NCBI GenBank assembly: GCA_948099385.1 | Contig: CANUEZ040000156.1 | Span: 4,547,501 to 4,611,500 of the forward strand | Reading direction: 5' to 3' | From: Fasciola hepatica | Lineage: Eukaryota; Platyhelminthes; Trematoda; Plagiorchiida; Fasciolidae | DNA length: 64,000 nucleotides | Part shown: positions 1 through 12,754 of the stretch, piece after piece | Position numbering within the stretch: the stretch's first letter is position 1 | Layout: each line of letters begins with the position of its first letter | Program-made: the position numbers and the translations under genes | Notes under the pieces: model-generated | Told to the model about the DNA's origin: nothing | Database searches by the model: none | What the model saw: only the letters and a program-made list of their open reading frames with translations

Positions 1-954
1 TCCTGTTTTTTTCAGTGGATGTATACATATAGCTCTTCAAGTCTATGCTGATGTGTTTTCAACAATAATTGAATAAGACCTGGATGGATTGGGTCATTTG
101 GTGGCGGTCTTACGAATTCGTGTGCATAGGAGTGTATGTGTGTTTGCAAGAAATGTGAATGCTAGTTTAGGTATTTGGGTCAAAAGGTTGGATTCCAAGA
201 TTGGATGACAGCAACACATGCTATATTCCACCCAGGATTCCCATGTGGCCGGCATGATTACCTGATAAAACTGCGTGGGAAGAGATATTAGAAAAATAAG
301 TTTTTTGTTGTAGCTGTATAGACTGTGCCTTTGCACACCAACGTGTTTTTGCCGTGTTTGTTGTTGGGATTCGGGACAGTAACTGGAACACAAATGATAT
401 TTCCATGAGGGAAGAAGGAGATTCTGACGAGTGCTGGGTCAAAACCACAGTCGGTGGTCGGGATTTATACAGTCACTACTCGACATTATGATGTATGAAC
501 AAAGAATCATTTAACTAACCGACTGTCTAGTGTATCCACCAAGTCCCAGCTCCGCACTGACTGTAGAGATTGAGTAGGTTTTCGCTGTGTGACTTTTATT
601 TCTGCCACACGGAAAATCACTGAAGCCTCATTAAGACTACCTAACTTCCGAGTGTTAAGCTTCCGTCCTGATTAACAGGCATCAATCAAGAGACAAATAA
701 GAGAATCCAAAACGCTATGGGTAACTACTCATGTCTTGTGAGACAACCAGCATTAATCAAACCACAGGATCATTAGGCTGATTCTACCTTGAAAAAGAGC
801 TGAGAAGGAAGTACAGTTTAGGCACCGTTGTTACTTGCATAAGGCCATATTAGAAACGATTCTTGTCTGATCACCGAGGTTTAGCAACGGCGGACCCGGT
901 TAGTGAATTCGTGGTTGACCGACTAGGAATACCCGGTGTTGCGGATGCACTCTG
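1..954. other. No gene seen
   Basis: Unique AT-rich sequence with short chance ORFs on the minus strand only. Confidence 0.5.
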
Positions 955-1045
955 CTTAACGGTGGTCAAACGGTTATCCTGATTGAAATTAGACCCTTCT
1001 GCCCTGGGTTTAAACCCAGCCACGGCCGGTTCTTTTCCCTGAATG
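955..1045 (+). repeat. tRNA-derived SINE family B, copy 1
   Basis: Contains GTGGTCAAACGGTTATC (962-978), a B-box-like GGGTTTAAACCC (1006-1017) and the tail AGCCACGGCCGG. The 17-base block occurs again, inverted, at 37165-37181, followed by the same kind of B box and tail. Confidence 0.65.
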
Positions 1046-1867
1046 GCAGCCTCAAACGGGCAGCTACACCTTTCATGAAGTGTTTTACCATCATTAAACA
1101 ATAAAAAGGGAGAAACTAATGAAACAACGAATAAAAACATGTTAAATGTGCTAAATCGCAAGGTAAAATACAATGCACTCCCGTATTTTCATGCTAATCG
1201 CCGATTACGCGTAGTAACTCCATTACCAATCAAAAATCCTGGTCGAAATGACACGAAACAGAAAAGACAAACCTATTCTCTTTCAGTGGATAGAAATGGA
1301 ATAACACTATCGCTTGATTATTTCGACTGTGTTTTCACTGCGTGAATGAAGACAGATTTCCCACTATATTGCACAAATTAGGCTTGCTATGCCCTAAGTG
1401 TTCTTACTTCTCACACCTCAGTGAAATCGAAATTACTGCCATTGAATTTCGTCATATAAGGGGGTACTTTATTTATTGTACTGTTAAGAATCATTTCAAA
1501 GAGGACTACGTTCAAAATCCCCGTAAATGTCACGGCGATTCATTGAAGTTCTTTGAAAAACGATAAGACCAACTACGATGAAAAAATTGGGCTGCTTTTC
1601 CACTTATTTTCTTCGCGGTCAATTCTCGTTGTGGGGCGCCTACGTAAGGCATCACAGCTGAAAGTAACACAGTTTTTTTACTTTCAAACAGTTGGTGGCC
1701 AGCATTCGGTCGCTTCTTCAAGTTTGAAGCATTAGAAACGTATCCACTGCTGCCTACATTCAGGGCTCAGAATGGTATGCACTTCGCGCATGCCTGATCG
1801 ACCGAGTATTCACTTGGCACATCACATTTTTTGGTCCTGTACAATGGCATTGGAGCGACTTTTATTG
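1046..1867. other. No gene seen
   Basis: Four overlapping short ORFs of 60-75 codons, none protein-like. Confidence 0.5.
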
Positions 1868-2053
1868 TCCTTATATGATAGAAAATCCACTTACAGTTTT
1901 CAAACCAAAGTGCTCAATGCAGCTTGCCGGAATGGAACCGGCTACCTTTCACTTACCAGACACATGCCTTACCAGCTGAGCTACCTTCGTACGGCCAGTC
2001 GGATGTGAATAACGTAGATAAATATCAAATGATGCGCGAAAGACTATTCCAGT
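1868..2053 (-). repeat. tRNA-derived SINE family A, copy 1
   Basis: The minus strand reads GGTAGCTCAGCTGGTAAGGC, a clean tRNA D-arm and RNA polymerase III A box, followed about 40 bases later by CGGTTCCATTCCGG, a B-box-like T-arm, and a non-tRNA tail ending AAGTGGATTTTC. Upstream is a head with GGAATAGTC...TTATTCACA. The same head, tRNA part and tail recur in inverted orientation at 2098-2283. No closed acceptor stem is present, so this is a SINE and not a tRNA gene. Confidence 0.75.
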
Positions 2054-2097
2054 GATACTCAGCAACTGTTCTGATTTTAATCACTGGACTGTGTACC

Positions 2098-2283
2098 ACT
2101 GGAATAGTCGTTCGCCTATGGCTGTATATTTATATGCTTTATTCACACCCTACTGACCGTGCTACGATAACTCAGCTGGCAGAGCCTCTGTCCGATGAGC
2201 GAAATGTCTCCGGTCCGACCCCGGTCCTCGGCTTTAGGCTTCTGAATGAGAAAATAGCAAGTGGATTTTCCAATACATAAGAT
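2098..2283 (+). repeat. tRNA-derived SINE family A, copy 2
   Basis: The plus strand has head GGAATAGTCGTTCGC, then TATGCTTTATTCACA, then A-box-like AACTCAGCTGGCAGAGC, B-box-like GGTCCGACCCC and tail AGCAAGTGGATTTTCC. It mirrors copy 1 across a spacer of about 44 bases, which itself contains CCAGTGAT...ATCACTGG as a short inverted repeat. Confidence 0.75.
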
Positions 2284-5125
2284 TCAGGTTCCCCGTGTAA
2301 AAAGCACGTCCTATGAATTTATTGTTGTATTAATTTAATGTTGTGATAAGATTACCATGGAACTGGCGACTGACTTCCCCGTTGAATAAGTGGCTCTTGA
2401 TCCACTTCACTGGCCTTTGGTTCCGTTTATTTCCCGGGTAGTACAGTACGGCTTCTTGTAGCAATGCCTTCCAGCTCTGACTGCACCTCGTCCATATACT
2501 TAAGGGCACCTCTTGGTTGGCCAGAGCGTATCCCTGTTGAGTAAATAAGTAGTGGCTGATTTGTGGATTTTATGAATAACAATGCTCAACGCCGCATCAG
2601 TACTGTGACGTTGCCTTCTCTTGACGCATCCACACCGACCCTTAAGCTGGTCATCGCGACAACTTTCAAGCGCACCGATAGGTCCCCGTTGGCAAAATCT
2701 CTATAGAGTCACGTGGTAGGCTGCGGATGCCTACGTTGGATAGAAAAGGATACAGGCACAACAATGGTTAATCCGGGTGATGTATCTTCAGTTTGACGAA
2801 CGAAAAACCTTCCAGCTATGAGCATACGGTTGGCTTTCGGACCAACAATGAAATTACTTCCATCCTTCGAGTGCTGAAGTATGAAGTATTCACTGAAAGA
2901 ACCAATCACTCTAAGCATTCATCATGTCGAGGAGTCTTCCCAAACAGAAGTCCTTTTGAGATTGAGGCCATTTAAACCATCTTCAGCCTGATTGCTATCC
3001 GTCTAGTGAAAGTTCTCCTAAATTCAAGCTTCTTTATAAATAGATCATATACGTATGTCGCAAAATTTAGGCAAAATATTGAGAAAAATCCCTATTCGAC
3101 AACGAGTGTGGACTCAATGCACATTTAAAACAGATAGTGGGGTAATCACTTCCTTCCCATGAGTAAAGCTATCTGTGAGCTCACGATTGAGCTTGGAATC
3201 CCAACTCCACCTCCGTACCAGAAATTAAATTGATTTTCCCACCAGCTAGACTCAGTAGACAGAACTGTGCGCGTTTCTTCACAAGAAAAACTTACTGGGA
3301 GTGGACGAATATTCCGGTGATACACCATCCACATATATAGATGCATGGGTACGGTAAGAGTGGTAATTGCCACCGCGTAAAACTAGTGACGTGAACACGG
3401 AATAGTAAAGTAGAGAACGGATCGAATTATGAATGATAGGTTAAACGGAACTAAACGAGATATTGCTTATTCACTAACCTAGGATTTTCCACTGTTGTAA
3501 GCTGAGGTTGAAATACATACAGAAAGGTGGTTAATATTAATAAAGTGGCAAACTAGTGGGAAAAGTGAGTTCCAGAGAAGACATGGGGTGATTTGAATAT
3601 CTTCCTTGTGAGAGAACTAGTCTGTTCCATTCTCGAAAGTGGTAAAAGCCCTGACACAACGCAATGGACAATCGTACTGTGACCGACTGGAACATGTGCG
3701 TCATATTTCGTTACGATACACCTCGTATAATTCGTCTCATTAAATAAAGAATATGAAAGGAACTAGTTTCGTTGTATGCTCGAAAATAAAGCGAAATAAA
3801 AGTTTGCAAAGTGTAGAAAATGACTTCTTTCGTTCGAACAATCCAGTCTAGCATCTTCGGTTTGCCGAGTACTTTGGTAAGAATCAGTACGAAATATCAG
3901 CTGGATTACTGACGTGAATGAGAAACTCTTTGAGGACGGCAAATTGATACCATTGAAATCCGAGTTCCGGTGATGAAACGGATAATTTTCGCAGAGCTAA
4001 AATCCCGTATAACGTGGGTCACGATTAAATCAGTTTGATTGACAAATGCGCTGCAATACCCGGTAGGGCCGGATAACCACACCTTATTCAGACGGAGGAA
4101 ACGCCTTCCCTTTAACCTTTTCGGGAACATAGAAATCACTCCTCACTGACGTGAGTGTCCGTTCCTCGGTTCAGTGTCTACGCAAGTCTCGTAATCCATC
4201 TGTCTAATTCTGAATCAGACGAATTCTAATATCTAAAACAAATCAACTTCACAATCCGGCTCTGTTAGGAGGAAATAACTGGGATTGCTCTGATCAGCAT
4301 GACTAGGTTTTAGTTTCACATTAGATATGAGGAAATAAATAACCCATGATAACTGACTTCTTGGTGGTAGTGAAAACTGCTTATTCTTCGTTTTAATCCA
4401 AATACCACTGACGTCAGGTATAGAAGCTATAAGGATCAGGAAGAAACTGAACTAACGATGCGTAATTTTGCTGACTAACAGGTCGAATGAAAATATTCAG
4501 AACCGAAGCAGACCCGTTTCATCTTGGTCATCACATGGGCTGTTAGGATCCTAACCAACGATCTTTTTGGGAACAACCATCAGATGGTTGGCAGGTTGTG
4601 CTTCTTAAAGTATAAATTCCTAAGAATTTAGACAAATGTTTAATATACAAGGAATCAGACTTTAAATCGAACACTTTGTCCAATAGATATCCAACTAGGA
4701 AGTAGAGTTCGGTTCGGAAAACCCAGGTGCCAAACTGAAGCTTTCAAAAATTAATGGGTCCCCTTTATCCAGCACATGAGAACAGAAAGAGGACCATACG
4801 GTCCCAGACAATGACGTCAAATCACCGGCTTTTCAGTTGGGAAATACTTAATTGGGCTTGGTGCACAAAAAAGTTAGCACAAAATGTTTGCTTACATTGG
4901 CACTAACGAAACAGACCTCTACATCCCCGTACCGAAAGCATTGTATTAGTCGTCAATCCAGTCCATTCCACGTTTTATTTTCCTCTCTGTGTGATAAATA
5001 AACTGAAATGATTTACGTACGCGCTAGACAAGAATAAACGAAATGCTAGCTTCACGCGACTTGTTTTTTTTTTTGTTCTCACGAAACATTTTTGGCTGAT
5101 GAATGACAGCACTATTTGATTGTAA
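2284..5125. other. No gene seen
   Basis: Unique sequence of mixed composition. Nothing repeated within the window and no convincing exon borders. Confidence 0.5.
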
Positions 5126-5185
5126 AATCGCCTTGAGAAAGGTTACTCACGATAACCGAAACGTTGGTGAATTACGTCTACCAAC
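5126..5185 (+). ncRNA. Degenerate hammerhead-ribozyme-like hairpins
   Basis: GGTTA (5141-5145) and TAACC (5153-5157) form a 5-bp stem II, followed by GAA (5158-5160), then a 4-bp stem III ACGT/ACGT (5161-5164 with 5074+100-type spacing: 5174-5177) closed by a 9-base loop and followed by C at 5178, the cleavage-site position. This fits the 3' two-thirds of a hammerhead. The 5' core should read CTGANGA but reads TGAGAAA, and stem I cannot be drawn. It is probably a fossil of the hammerhead that Penelope-like elements carry in their terminal repeats. Confidence 0.3.
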
Positions 5186-5490
5186 AATAATGTTATTCAC
5201 GTCATAACTTTCACCACCACCACTTTATTTTCATGGGATCCTGACCACTGAGCTTTGCGTTTAGGTCACAAACGTTTCAGCACCAGTCGTTCATCTTTTC
5301 TCGCCCATGTCGACCATGGCCACGTGAAGGACACGGCTTATCGATTTCCGACTAGTCAGCTGGGTTCAGTTTAGGAGCAGGAAGGAAGACGTTGATGAAA
5401 GGGTACCTCCAACCGGGTCACGTATGCGACCTCAAATTCAGAAGGCCGTGAACGCTGAGTCGGTCATTGTCTTCCTTGGGTTTGTCATTT

Positions 5491-5534
5491 TCACACACAC
5501 CCACACACACACTCACGTACATACACACACACTT
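5491..5534. repeat. Imperfect (CA)n
   Basis: CA-rich tract with scattered interruptions (CCA, TCA, GTA). Confidence 0.9.
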
Positions 5535-8028
5535 TCACGCAAACAAACAGACAAAGACACCAAGCTCCCGACATCATTCTACCAGAAACTGCACACAAAA
5601 ACGAACCACAATGGACAACCATTCAGTGTCGTGAAACACCCACTTCAGTCATTCATTAAGCAGCTTGGAAAGAGGACTGATGACAGCCATGGAACAACAG
5701 AGTCCGGGTGATAGGTTGTCTCCACTGTAGCACACAGTCTGTGACTGTAACACTATCGATCATTGTTCTAAACGCTATTTCAAACTGTGCCAGGCAAAGA
5801 ACACTTCAAAGTGAAATTGACACCATCGTCGCAGAACTGCCAAAACTGACATCTGTTCCTAGATAATACAATAGCGAGCTGGAGTCGGCAGCCTGTTCCT
5901 TTTTATCATTTGGAACACATCGTTTGTATCTGTCATGGAGTATGACAGGTGACAGTTTTTGTTTTCGAAGTCACACTAACAGTAAACGACATATAAAATT
6001 CACACATAATAAGCTGTTCGTGTCATTTTCCTCAGCAGCGGTCACTCACGAAATAGGATACGCGTTCTCATATGTGGTGATCCTGGTTTGTGGCGACTGC
6101 CAGCTATAAAAGTATGAACCATATTGTGCATTTTATAAAAGCCTAGAGAGTTGCTATTACAAATTCACTGAAGCAAATGAATTCGCAGATTTCTCTGACT
6201 AAACTAATCAGTTCGTGGAAAGTCTTTTTCTTCGGTTGTGCTGTTAACTGTCACCAAAAGTACCCAGTGTAGACGAATGGGACCGAGCGCCTTTAGTCGT
6301 CTTTATCTATATTTATTATTTACTTTCTTTTCACCATATCATACGGGCACAATATTTCAGGACGAGTGTCGTGGGTAATCGAGTAAAGTGACCGGCAGCA
6401 GCTACAGCAGGATTCGAGACCAGTACAGAGGGGTCTAAATGCCATCACGATGATGGCTTGGCTATCGTATGCTTTCTCGTTGCGGCTCAGCTTTGTCGCA
6501 CCTTTACTCAGCCGAGTATGGTCATTTTCAGACACTAAGTACTCCGAGCTTGAAATCCGCTGAAGTGACCACTCAAAACTGATATCGCCGGAATACCCAT
6601 TATTTTCTCGTATCACTGTCCAGTCAACAATTGTGAATTTTGATGAGTTCTTGTCATGAGGTCAATTCTGGGAAAACCTGTAGTTTAGGTTATGCTGTCC
6701 ATTAAACCTGCAACAATTATTACCGTCCACGTCATCTACTGATTTCTTACCATTTTAAAACATATGACTAGTGTTTTCCTTTTCATAAGCTACTCATACC
6801 ATTGGGTTTACTCCTGGGAGATCAAGTCGCATTTTCACTGCTCTGGTTTGTCTATGCACACTCCAAGCGTATGAACTGGGAATCGGTGTACTGAAAACAA
6901 CCTGTCAATAATGCAGTTGGTTGGGTTAACATTTGAGAGGGCTTTCTTTACGTATTTATTCTAGGTTTGGAACTGATGACAGGGAAAATTCCATTGCTTC
7001 GGTCAAATTAGGCCGATAAATGAACTCAAGTGAGAGTTTATCCCCTTCAACCGGACCGATTCACAAGATCGGAAGACTGACCGAGTTGGTCAACTTTTGT
7101 TTCAGTCATCTGTCGCGTTAGAACGCTTAAGAAATTGGCTAATTAAACTATTCTCTCTACCAGTTTGACTTTTGGGATAAATTACCTATGCCAGACAAAT
7201 GATAACTTTCCAGAGATAAGAACTGTTCGGCTCCTCAAACGCTTTTTAGTCTATGAATATGCTACCTGTTTTCTGTATTCATACTATGAGCAATGTGGTC
7301 CAAATCAAGAGCGAAATGGGTAACTCCTGATGTTGACTGCAGTGGCATATTGTACCTTAAGGTAACCTCACAGTTGCCATGTTTGGACTTCACTGGATAT
7401 GTACACCCAGACGGCGTAAACAGCAGATTGCCCACAGAAATCGGGGGCAGAGTGAGTTGGGCAAATCACCAAGCTGACTCATAGTTTATCACATCTGTCA
7501 CATGTGGAGAATCACGCACACGTACTAAATCACTTTAGCGAATGAACGGCAGTGAGAGAGAGAGAGAGAGAGGGACTTCGGGTTTATCCTTGTGCTATGC
7601 ACGGCTGCAGCGGCGATCCCAGTCGGAGATCGACCAGTGGGGTACTTGCACTACTCGTGAAAAACATTCACACCCTGGGGGATAAAGGTGGATGTACAAA
7701 CTGCTTGCACACGAAGGAAAGGCATGATTAAATGAGACAATATACCATGAAATGGAGCAAACCACATAAGGCAGTATTCTACCTAGTCGAACAGGTGCAA
7801 TAGAATGCGAACTAACTGACCCAGAGAAATCACACAGCAGAAGGTGGAAGTGGTTCGGTCTGCATTATAGTGAATTGATCAAGGTGACCAAGCTTACCGA
7901 ATGCAGAATGGAAGAGGTGTTGAATTTTTAGACCGGTAACGACTTTGGATGGGTAGACGAAAGATAATGGCGTAGGCGAAATGAGGGCAAGCATCATGAA
8001 CATTTGTGTATGTCAGTCAATATGGTCC

Positions 8029-8031
<3 letters not shown>
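5535..8031. other. No gene seen; one microsatellite
   Basis: Holds (GA)n at 7553. The ORF at 6320-6616 (98 codons, minus) shows no motif. Confidence 0.5.
7553..7573. repeat. (GA)n microsatellite
   Basis: About ten perfect GA units. Confidence 0.95.

Positions 8032-8078
<47 letters not shown>
8032..8078. repeat. (TG)n microsatellite
   Basis: About 23 perfect TG units. Confidence 0.97.
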
Positions 8079-8079
<1 letters not shown>

Positions 8080-10470
8080 TTTCGACTGGTCGTTTAGTCC
8101 AGCGCATTCCACTAGTCTGATTAGTGGACCTTCGTCACGTATACAAAATGGTAGGACATCTACAAAAATTCCAGTAAAAGTACTAAAGTAAATGACTTTT
8201 TTCGTGCAAGACTAATGGAATTAGAAAAAATGCCACTAATCAGAAACACTGCTGTAACTGAAGTGTTCCACGTATTTCAGCATGCACAAGAGAGCGCCAG
8301 TTGGTCTCGACGACTTATTTAATGAAAGACTAACCGTCCTGATAAGATGAGTGATTTTCGGTATAAAAAAACCACGGGTTTCAATCAAAGCCAACTGAAG
8401 TGGACAGAATGCTGTGAGAAATTCTAAAATTTATACCAACCACAGCTACTGACACCAAACATGACTGGCAAACGGGCATATCGAATAGGAAGGAAGGTGG
8501 AAGGGGGGGGGGAGATATTTTCTTTGGAAAATTGGGCATCATTCATGAGACCCACGCCTAAGTTATAGTACTGAAAATCACCAAGTTCATTTCTATCGAG
8601 AAATTGTTAACGTTGATAAAGCCGAAGAACATGAGACCATAAACAGCAGGCCGATACACTTTTGCGTCGAACGGAAGAATAAGTGCGATAGACGCAGCGT
8701 ATTAAAGTCACGAAGTGGAAGTGGGAGGGAGTTACACTGTGCAAATAAAATCAAAAGTATAAACAACCTAGTAGGTCAAAGGTGGTAGTAAGCTCAGAAA
8801 CCACGAAATTATTCACCATCAAACAGTTGATTTCCGTATCTAGAATATGAACTAGTCAAATATCACCTTGAGTTAATGGTCAGCAATGAGTTATGATTGT
8901 TTCGTCTGCATTGGGTATGTTGCGCAGTCAAAGAAGAAGTTCGTAAATGTGAAAAATGGCTGGTTATCCAAGATAAAAATCTCTTTGTTCAGATGTAGTT
9001 TGATCAGCTTGGGTTTCGTTTGTGTCCCCCTACTTCAACGGAATAACCAAACCCATAAAGCAGTGAAATATGGTTTATTGTCACCAAAGCTTTTTCTTGT
9101 CCCTCGAATCAAATAACAGTAGGACTATTAGACGGTAAGTTCCTTAAAGGACGTATTCTGCAGCCAAGCAAACTTGGAAACCGGGGATCTATTGGAACCA
9201 TCATCATCTCTTACCAAACAATCGCTGCCAAAAGGCCAGCGTCAAATGAATATAGACGTGAAGAGTAAAACACTAAGAATGGAGTCGAGAAGGCGGATTG
9301 GCACATCATAATTTATGTACGTTTCGTTCCTATTGCCTACCACCAGATGTTCGGCGTCACCGATACCAAAATCCATACCACCTGGGAAGTTAAGACTATT
9401 CATGTATATGTGTGTGTGCTTGCGCGTTCGGAGGTGAGTGGGTGCAAAAAACAACAGAACAAAACGTTACGCGTAAGAACTAGTTGTTGTAAACTTGGCT
9501 GTTGATGCATGTTGTAGCCGTGCTGACTATCCTGGACACAACTAACCAAGTTCATGAATCCTAAACGACTTTTTCTGGCCTCAAAAATGACTGAGTTTCA
9601 GAAACTTGTATTACGTGAAGCATCGAGTCTGGGAAAAGAGATGATTGGGTTCCAAGTATTGGCAGATCAGGTTAGAAAAGTTCAGTGATTCTGTTGTGCA
9701 GAAGTTTATTCAATTCGTCAACCACATCATCTGCGTTTTCATGATGATGCATTTCCTTCGGGGTTCCACCGGTGGCTCATTAAAAGTGCAGGAATATTCG
9801 CGATGAATAACAATTCATTTTTTAGGTATTTTTTACTGGATGGTTTCAACTGAGATCCGGAGGTAAATCAAGATTCTGAGCAGAGGCTAGTAGCTTCGAA
9901 TTTCAAGAAAAGTATATAGAACTACTGGCGAACTAACTCTTTCGGATAAGAATTTGCCGAAAACTGTGATAAATTGGAAGATGAGTCTACGATCAAAGTT
10001 AGTTAGCTACTTAAATGTGCTATTTTGCAATCTCATTGGTTAGAATCTTGTTGATGGTTATGGCTGATGGTTTGCACAGGCTCTTGATCACAGAGAGTTT
10101 CCTCACCATTCAAAGTGACATCATCAGAAGGGCATTGATGACGTCACTGCTGCCGGGGCCGAAACATTTTGGGCTCTTATTTTTCAATCTGATGAGAACA
10201 GAGGCAAAGATAAGCAAGCTATATGGAGAAGGCTGAAGGTTTAGAGTAAGATGGTCATAAGTAATACCATACAAAAAAATCCAATGTAACAGTATAATAC
10301 TGATGGAAAGAACAGCATATCAATCATATGCTTGTGAATCAGTGCAGTGGAAGGAGTATACTCAGTAATCTCAAAGGTCTACTGCACTACTAGGTGGCTC
10401 CGGTAACCGGACCTTGAAACTCGGAAAGAAGAATCAGATAAGGTCTCAGTTATTCAGGTGTGGTAACGAG
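8079..10470. other. No gene seen; minor oddities
   Basis: Holds a poly-G run, a 15-base stretch at 9120-9134 bounded by AACAG and GTAAGT, and at 10122-10150 a stretch TTGATGACGTC...GGGGCCGAAAC that loosely recalls a hammerhead core without a matching stem II. Confidence 0.45.
8503..8512. repeat. Poly-G run
   Basis: Ten consecutive G on the plus strand in a purine-rich stretch. Confidence 0.95.
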
Positions 10471-10562
10471 CTGGAAGACAGTGGCCGGCTGTGGTTGGAT
10501 TCGAACCTCTGTCTTCCGAGATGGTAATCAGACGCTCTAAACCACTCTATTACATCCAACAT
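10471..10562 (-). repeat. tRNA-like SINE, family B type tail
   Basis: The minus strand reads TAATAGAGTGGTTTAGAGCG (A-box part), an anticodon-arm-like CTGATTACCATCTCGGA and a perfect B box GGTTCGAATCC, then CACAGCCGGCCACTG, the family B tail. The T-arm cannot form five pairs, so a working tRNA is unlikely. Confidence 0.6.
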
Positions 10563-10831
10563 GAATAACTATGTTCTCTTTTGAATCAGTTAATATAGGC
10601 TCACATGTTATCCTTGACAATCATTCTGTTTACTGCTATCATTTAGAACAACAGGACTGTCGATCGTTTACGGGCACTATGAATGAAACCACGATACAAA
10701 ACCGCAGAGCAGTAGTCGTGAAACTGTGTTCAGTTAATCAAAGTTTGCCACACGGTTCTGATACCAACTTTGTTTGCCGGAAATTGGGTCTAAAGAAAGA
10801 TAGATGATCCTTCAAAATTTACTCATCACTG

Positions 10832-11371
10832 TCAGGATATACGGAGCTGTGACACATGAGTTATTTTGACCGTGAAGTACACGAGAAAGGAGCTCAGTAA
10901 CTGGCCGGTGGACGATAAGCGAACAGAAAATTTTCCTATGGCACTGTCCAAAGACGGATAGGATGCTACTTGAAAAAATAAAACTAATTTCATAAGTATA
11001 TGTAGGTAAACAGTAAACGCTGGTAGTTGATGAAAGAGAGCGTTTAGGTAAGATGGCTTCGTTGAAAAAGTCATATCTTGGATCAGAAGAACTGTGATAA
11101 AATCACACACATACCCATCATTATCTAACCCGCCATGACAAAGATGTACGCTACGGGGGGCGTCCCCGGGTCTCAGATAAAGAAATCCCAAAGAGTCTGG
11201 TGGGTAATTGAGCAGAGGGTGGTAGCTGAGCGCAATAAAAGGCAATCGCGGACAACCAATTCGGGGGCTCGAGGATTCGGTTGATTTTCTTCTTAGCGAG
11301 CTTTCGCCTATGAATAAAACTACACACAAATTAGTGGACAGTACTGCTATTTGACGAAAGTGACTCGCCAC
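10832..11371 (-). other. Long open frame of 179 codons, unassigned
   Basis: The minus-strand frame starts MASHFRQIAVLSTNLCVVLF and is open for 179 codons. The sequence is rich in serine, leucine and proline with several hydrophobic runs (YLHILMKLVLFFQV, LLSSFLVYFTV), like a translation of AT-rich noncoding DNA. It shows no motif I know. Its length is slightly surprising by chance. Confidence 0.2.
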
Positions 11372-11876
11372 TAAACAAGGCCACTGTCTGCTCTGAATAC
11401 CATGGATTCCCTTCGAATGGCGTACGAATCACCGTTCTGATCACTGGCTCCCGATGGAGGTAATCTCCTGAATGCGCGTCGCCCCCATATGGGAAGACGT
11501 TCGGTGAGTAACTTTGAAGATTGGGCCTCCCAAAACACCTCCTAATCTCAGCTTGGACTACCGGGTATTATCCACCCCGCATGCTCTCCGTTGACTTCGC
11601 TCAAATTACATACAGGTGCACTAGATCTCTCGCATGTAGTCAGTAGAATCAGGATATGATCAAGGTGCTGGCGGTCACGTAGATTAGTCTTCCCCTTACC
11701 GCGCCGCCACTTTCCGTCTACTCTTGGGTAATTATCGCTGTTGAAAAGACTTTGTGATATGATTCTCAGACTGTCATTGATCAAGACGATAAACTATCGA
11801 GGTTATTCAGTCCATAGTAAGTAGTTCAGCAAAGAATTCTAACCACGCTTCTCTATTCCCTACTGAATTATCAGAG

Positions 11877-11879
<3 letters not shown>

Positions 11880-11921
<42 letters not shown>
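11880..11921. repeat. (TA)n microsatellite
   Basis: About 21 perfect TA units. Confidence 0.97.
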
Positions 11922-11922
<1 letters not shown>

Positions 11923-12119
11923 CTAAACAAATTGACTTGGGGAGAATGGTTTAACATCCTAAGTCTTAATTAGACAATCAAAATAATAAAATATAGTCGA
12001 GACTCCGAAAGATCTATAATGAAACTCGGTTGAAGCATACGGGCGACATAATGGTGTTGTATGGATGTGTAAGAAAATAACCTAAGGTCTGCTTTGTCCA
12101 CGAATAATTTATACTTGCA

Positions 12120-12335
12120 CATTATAGCAAATCCATCTGCACTTCTCGCATCCAAAATTTCACTCCTCACAACGGAATCGAGCAGGCAACCCTCCGCTTA
12201 TCGACTAGTTTCCCTAATGCCATCTCGGTCCGCCCAAAATGGACGCAAATAAAGCAATAAAATATCCAGTGATGCTCGTCCGCTATTCTAATGATACACG
12301 GTAACTATTCTAGATTTAATCACTGTACTATCCTC
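12120..12335 (-). repeat. SINE family A, diverged copy 3
   Basis: Read on the minus strand: head GTGTATCATTAGAATAG, then ATATTTTATTGCTTTATT, matching the family A head, then a worn tRNA part with B-box-like GCTCGATTCCG and a tail region with GCAGATGGATTT. The A box is badly decayed. The copy is older than the pair at 2 kb. Confidence 0.5.
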
Positions 12336-12754
12336 TTCGGTCAATTCCCAACGGAGCACACAGCGCACGACTGAACGGGGTCCAAAAAAACTTGATAAAT
12401 CCATAGAATTTATCGACGGCACGAGGAGGCACAGAATGCAAGAACAATGAACAATGGAAAACAGTTTTGTTATTACGTGTCTCGATACAATACACGACCC
12501 ATTTGAGCCTGGTGTGGCTTACTTATACCTAACGACCAGACTGTATACTGTACCCTTTAGTACGCTGAGGACCTATGGTTATGGTTACGTTTCCCTAAAT
12601 CCTGTTGTATGTTAATGAAAATCGACAACTATACGCATCTCAGGGAAATCGTACTGATAGTTTTTCACCGCATTTCATCTCTTTGAAGCAGGACGACATG
12701 TGCATTGGATGAATGGATAACAATAGATAACAATCTATACATATATTCCAACTT

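Noticed and set aside
2190..2215. CCGATGAGCGAAATG resembling a hammerhead core
   Set aside because: It has no stem II and lies in the anticodon-arm position of a SINE whose tRNA origin explains it.
10122..10152. Possible second hammerhead: TTGATGACGTC...CCGAAAC
   Set aside because: The bases between the core halves cannot form stem II and the core starts with T in place of the essential C.
10471..10562. A working tRNA gene
   Set aside because: The B box is perfect and outer 7-mers can pair, but the T-arm stem fails and spacing is wrong; it also carries a SINE tail.
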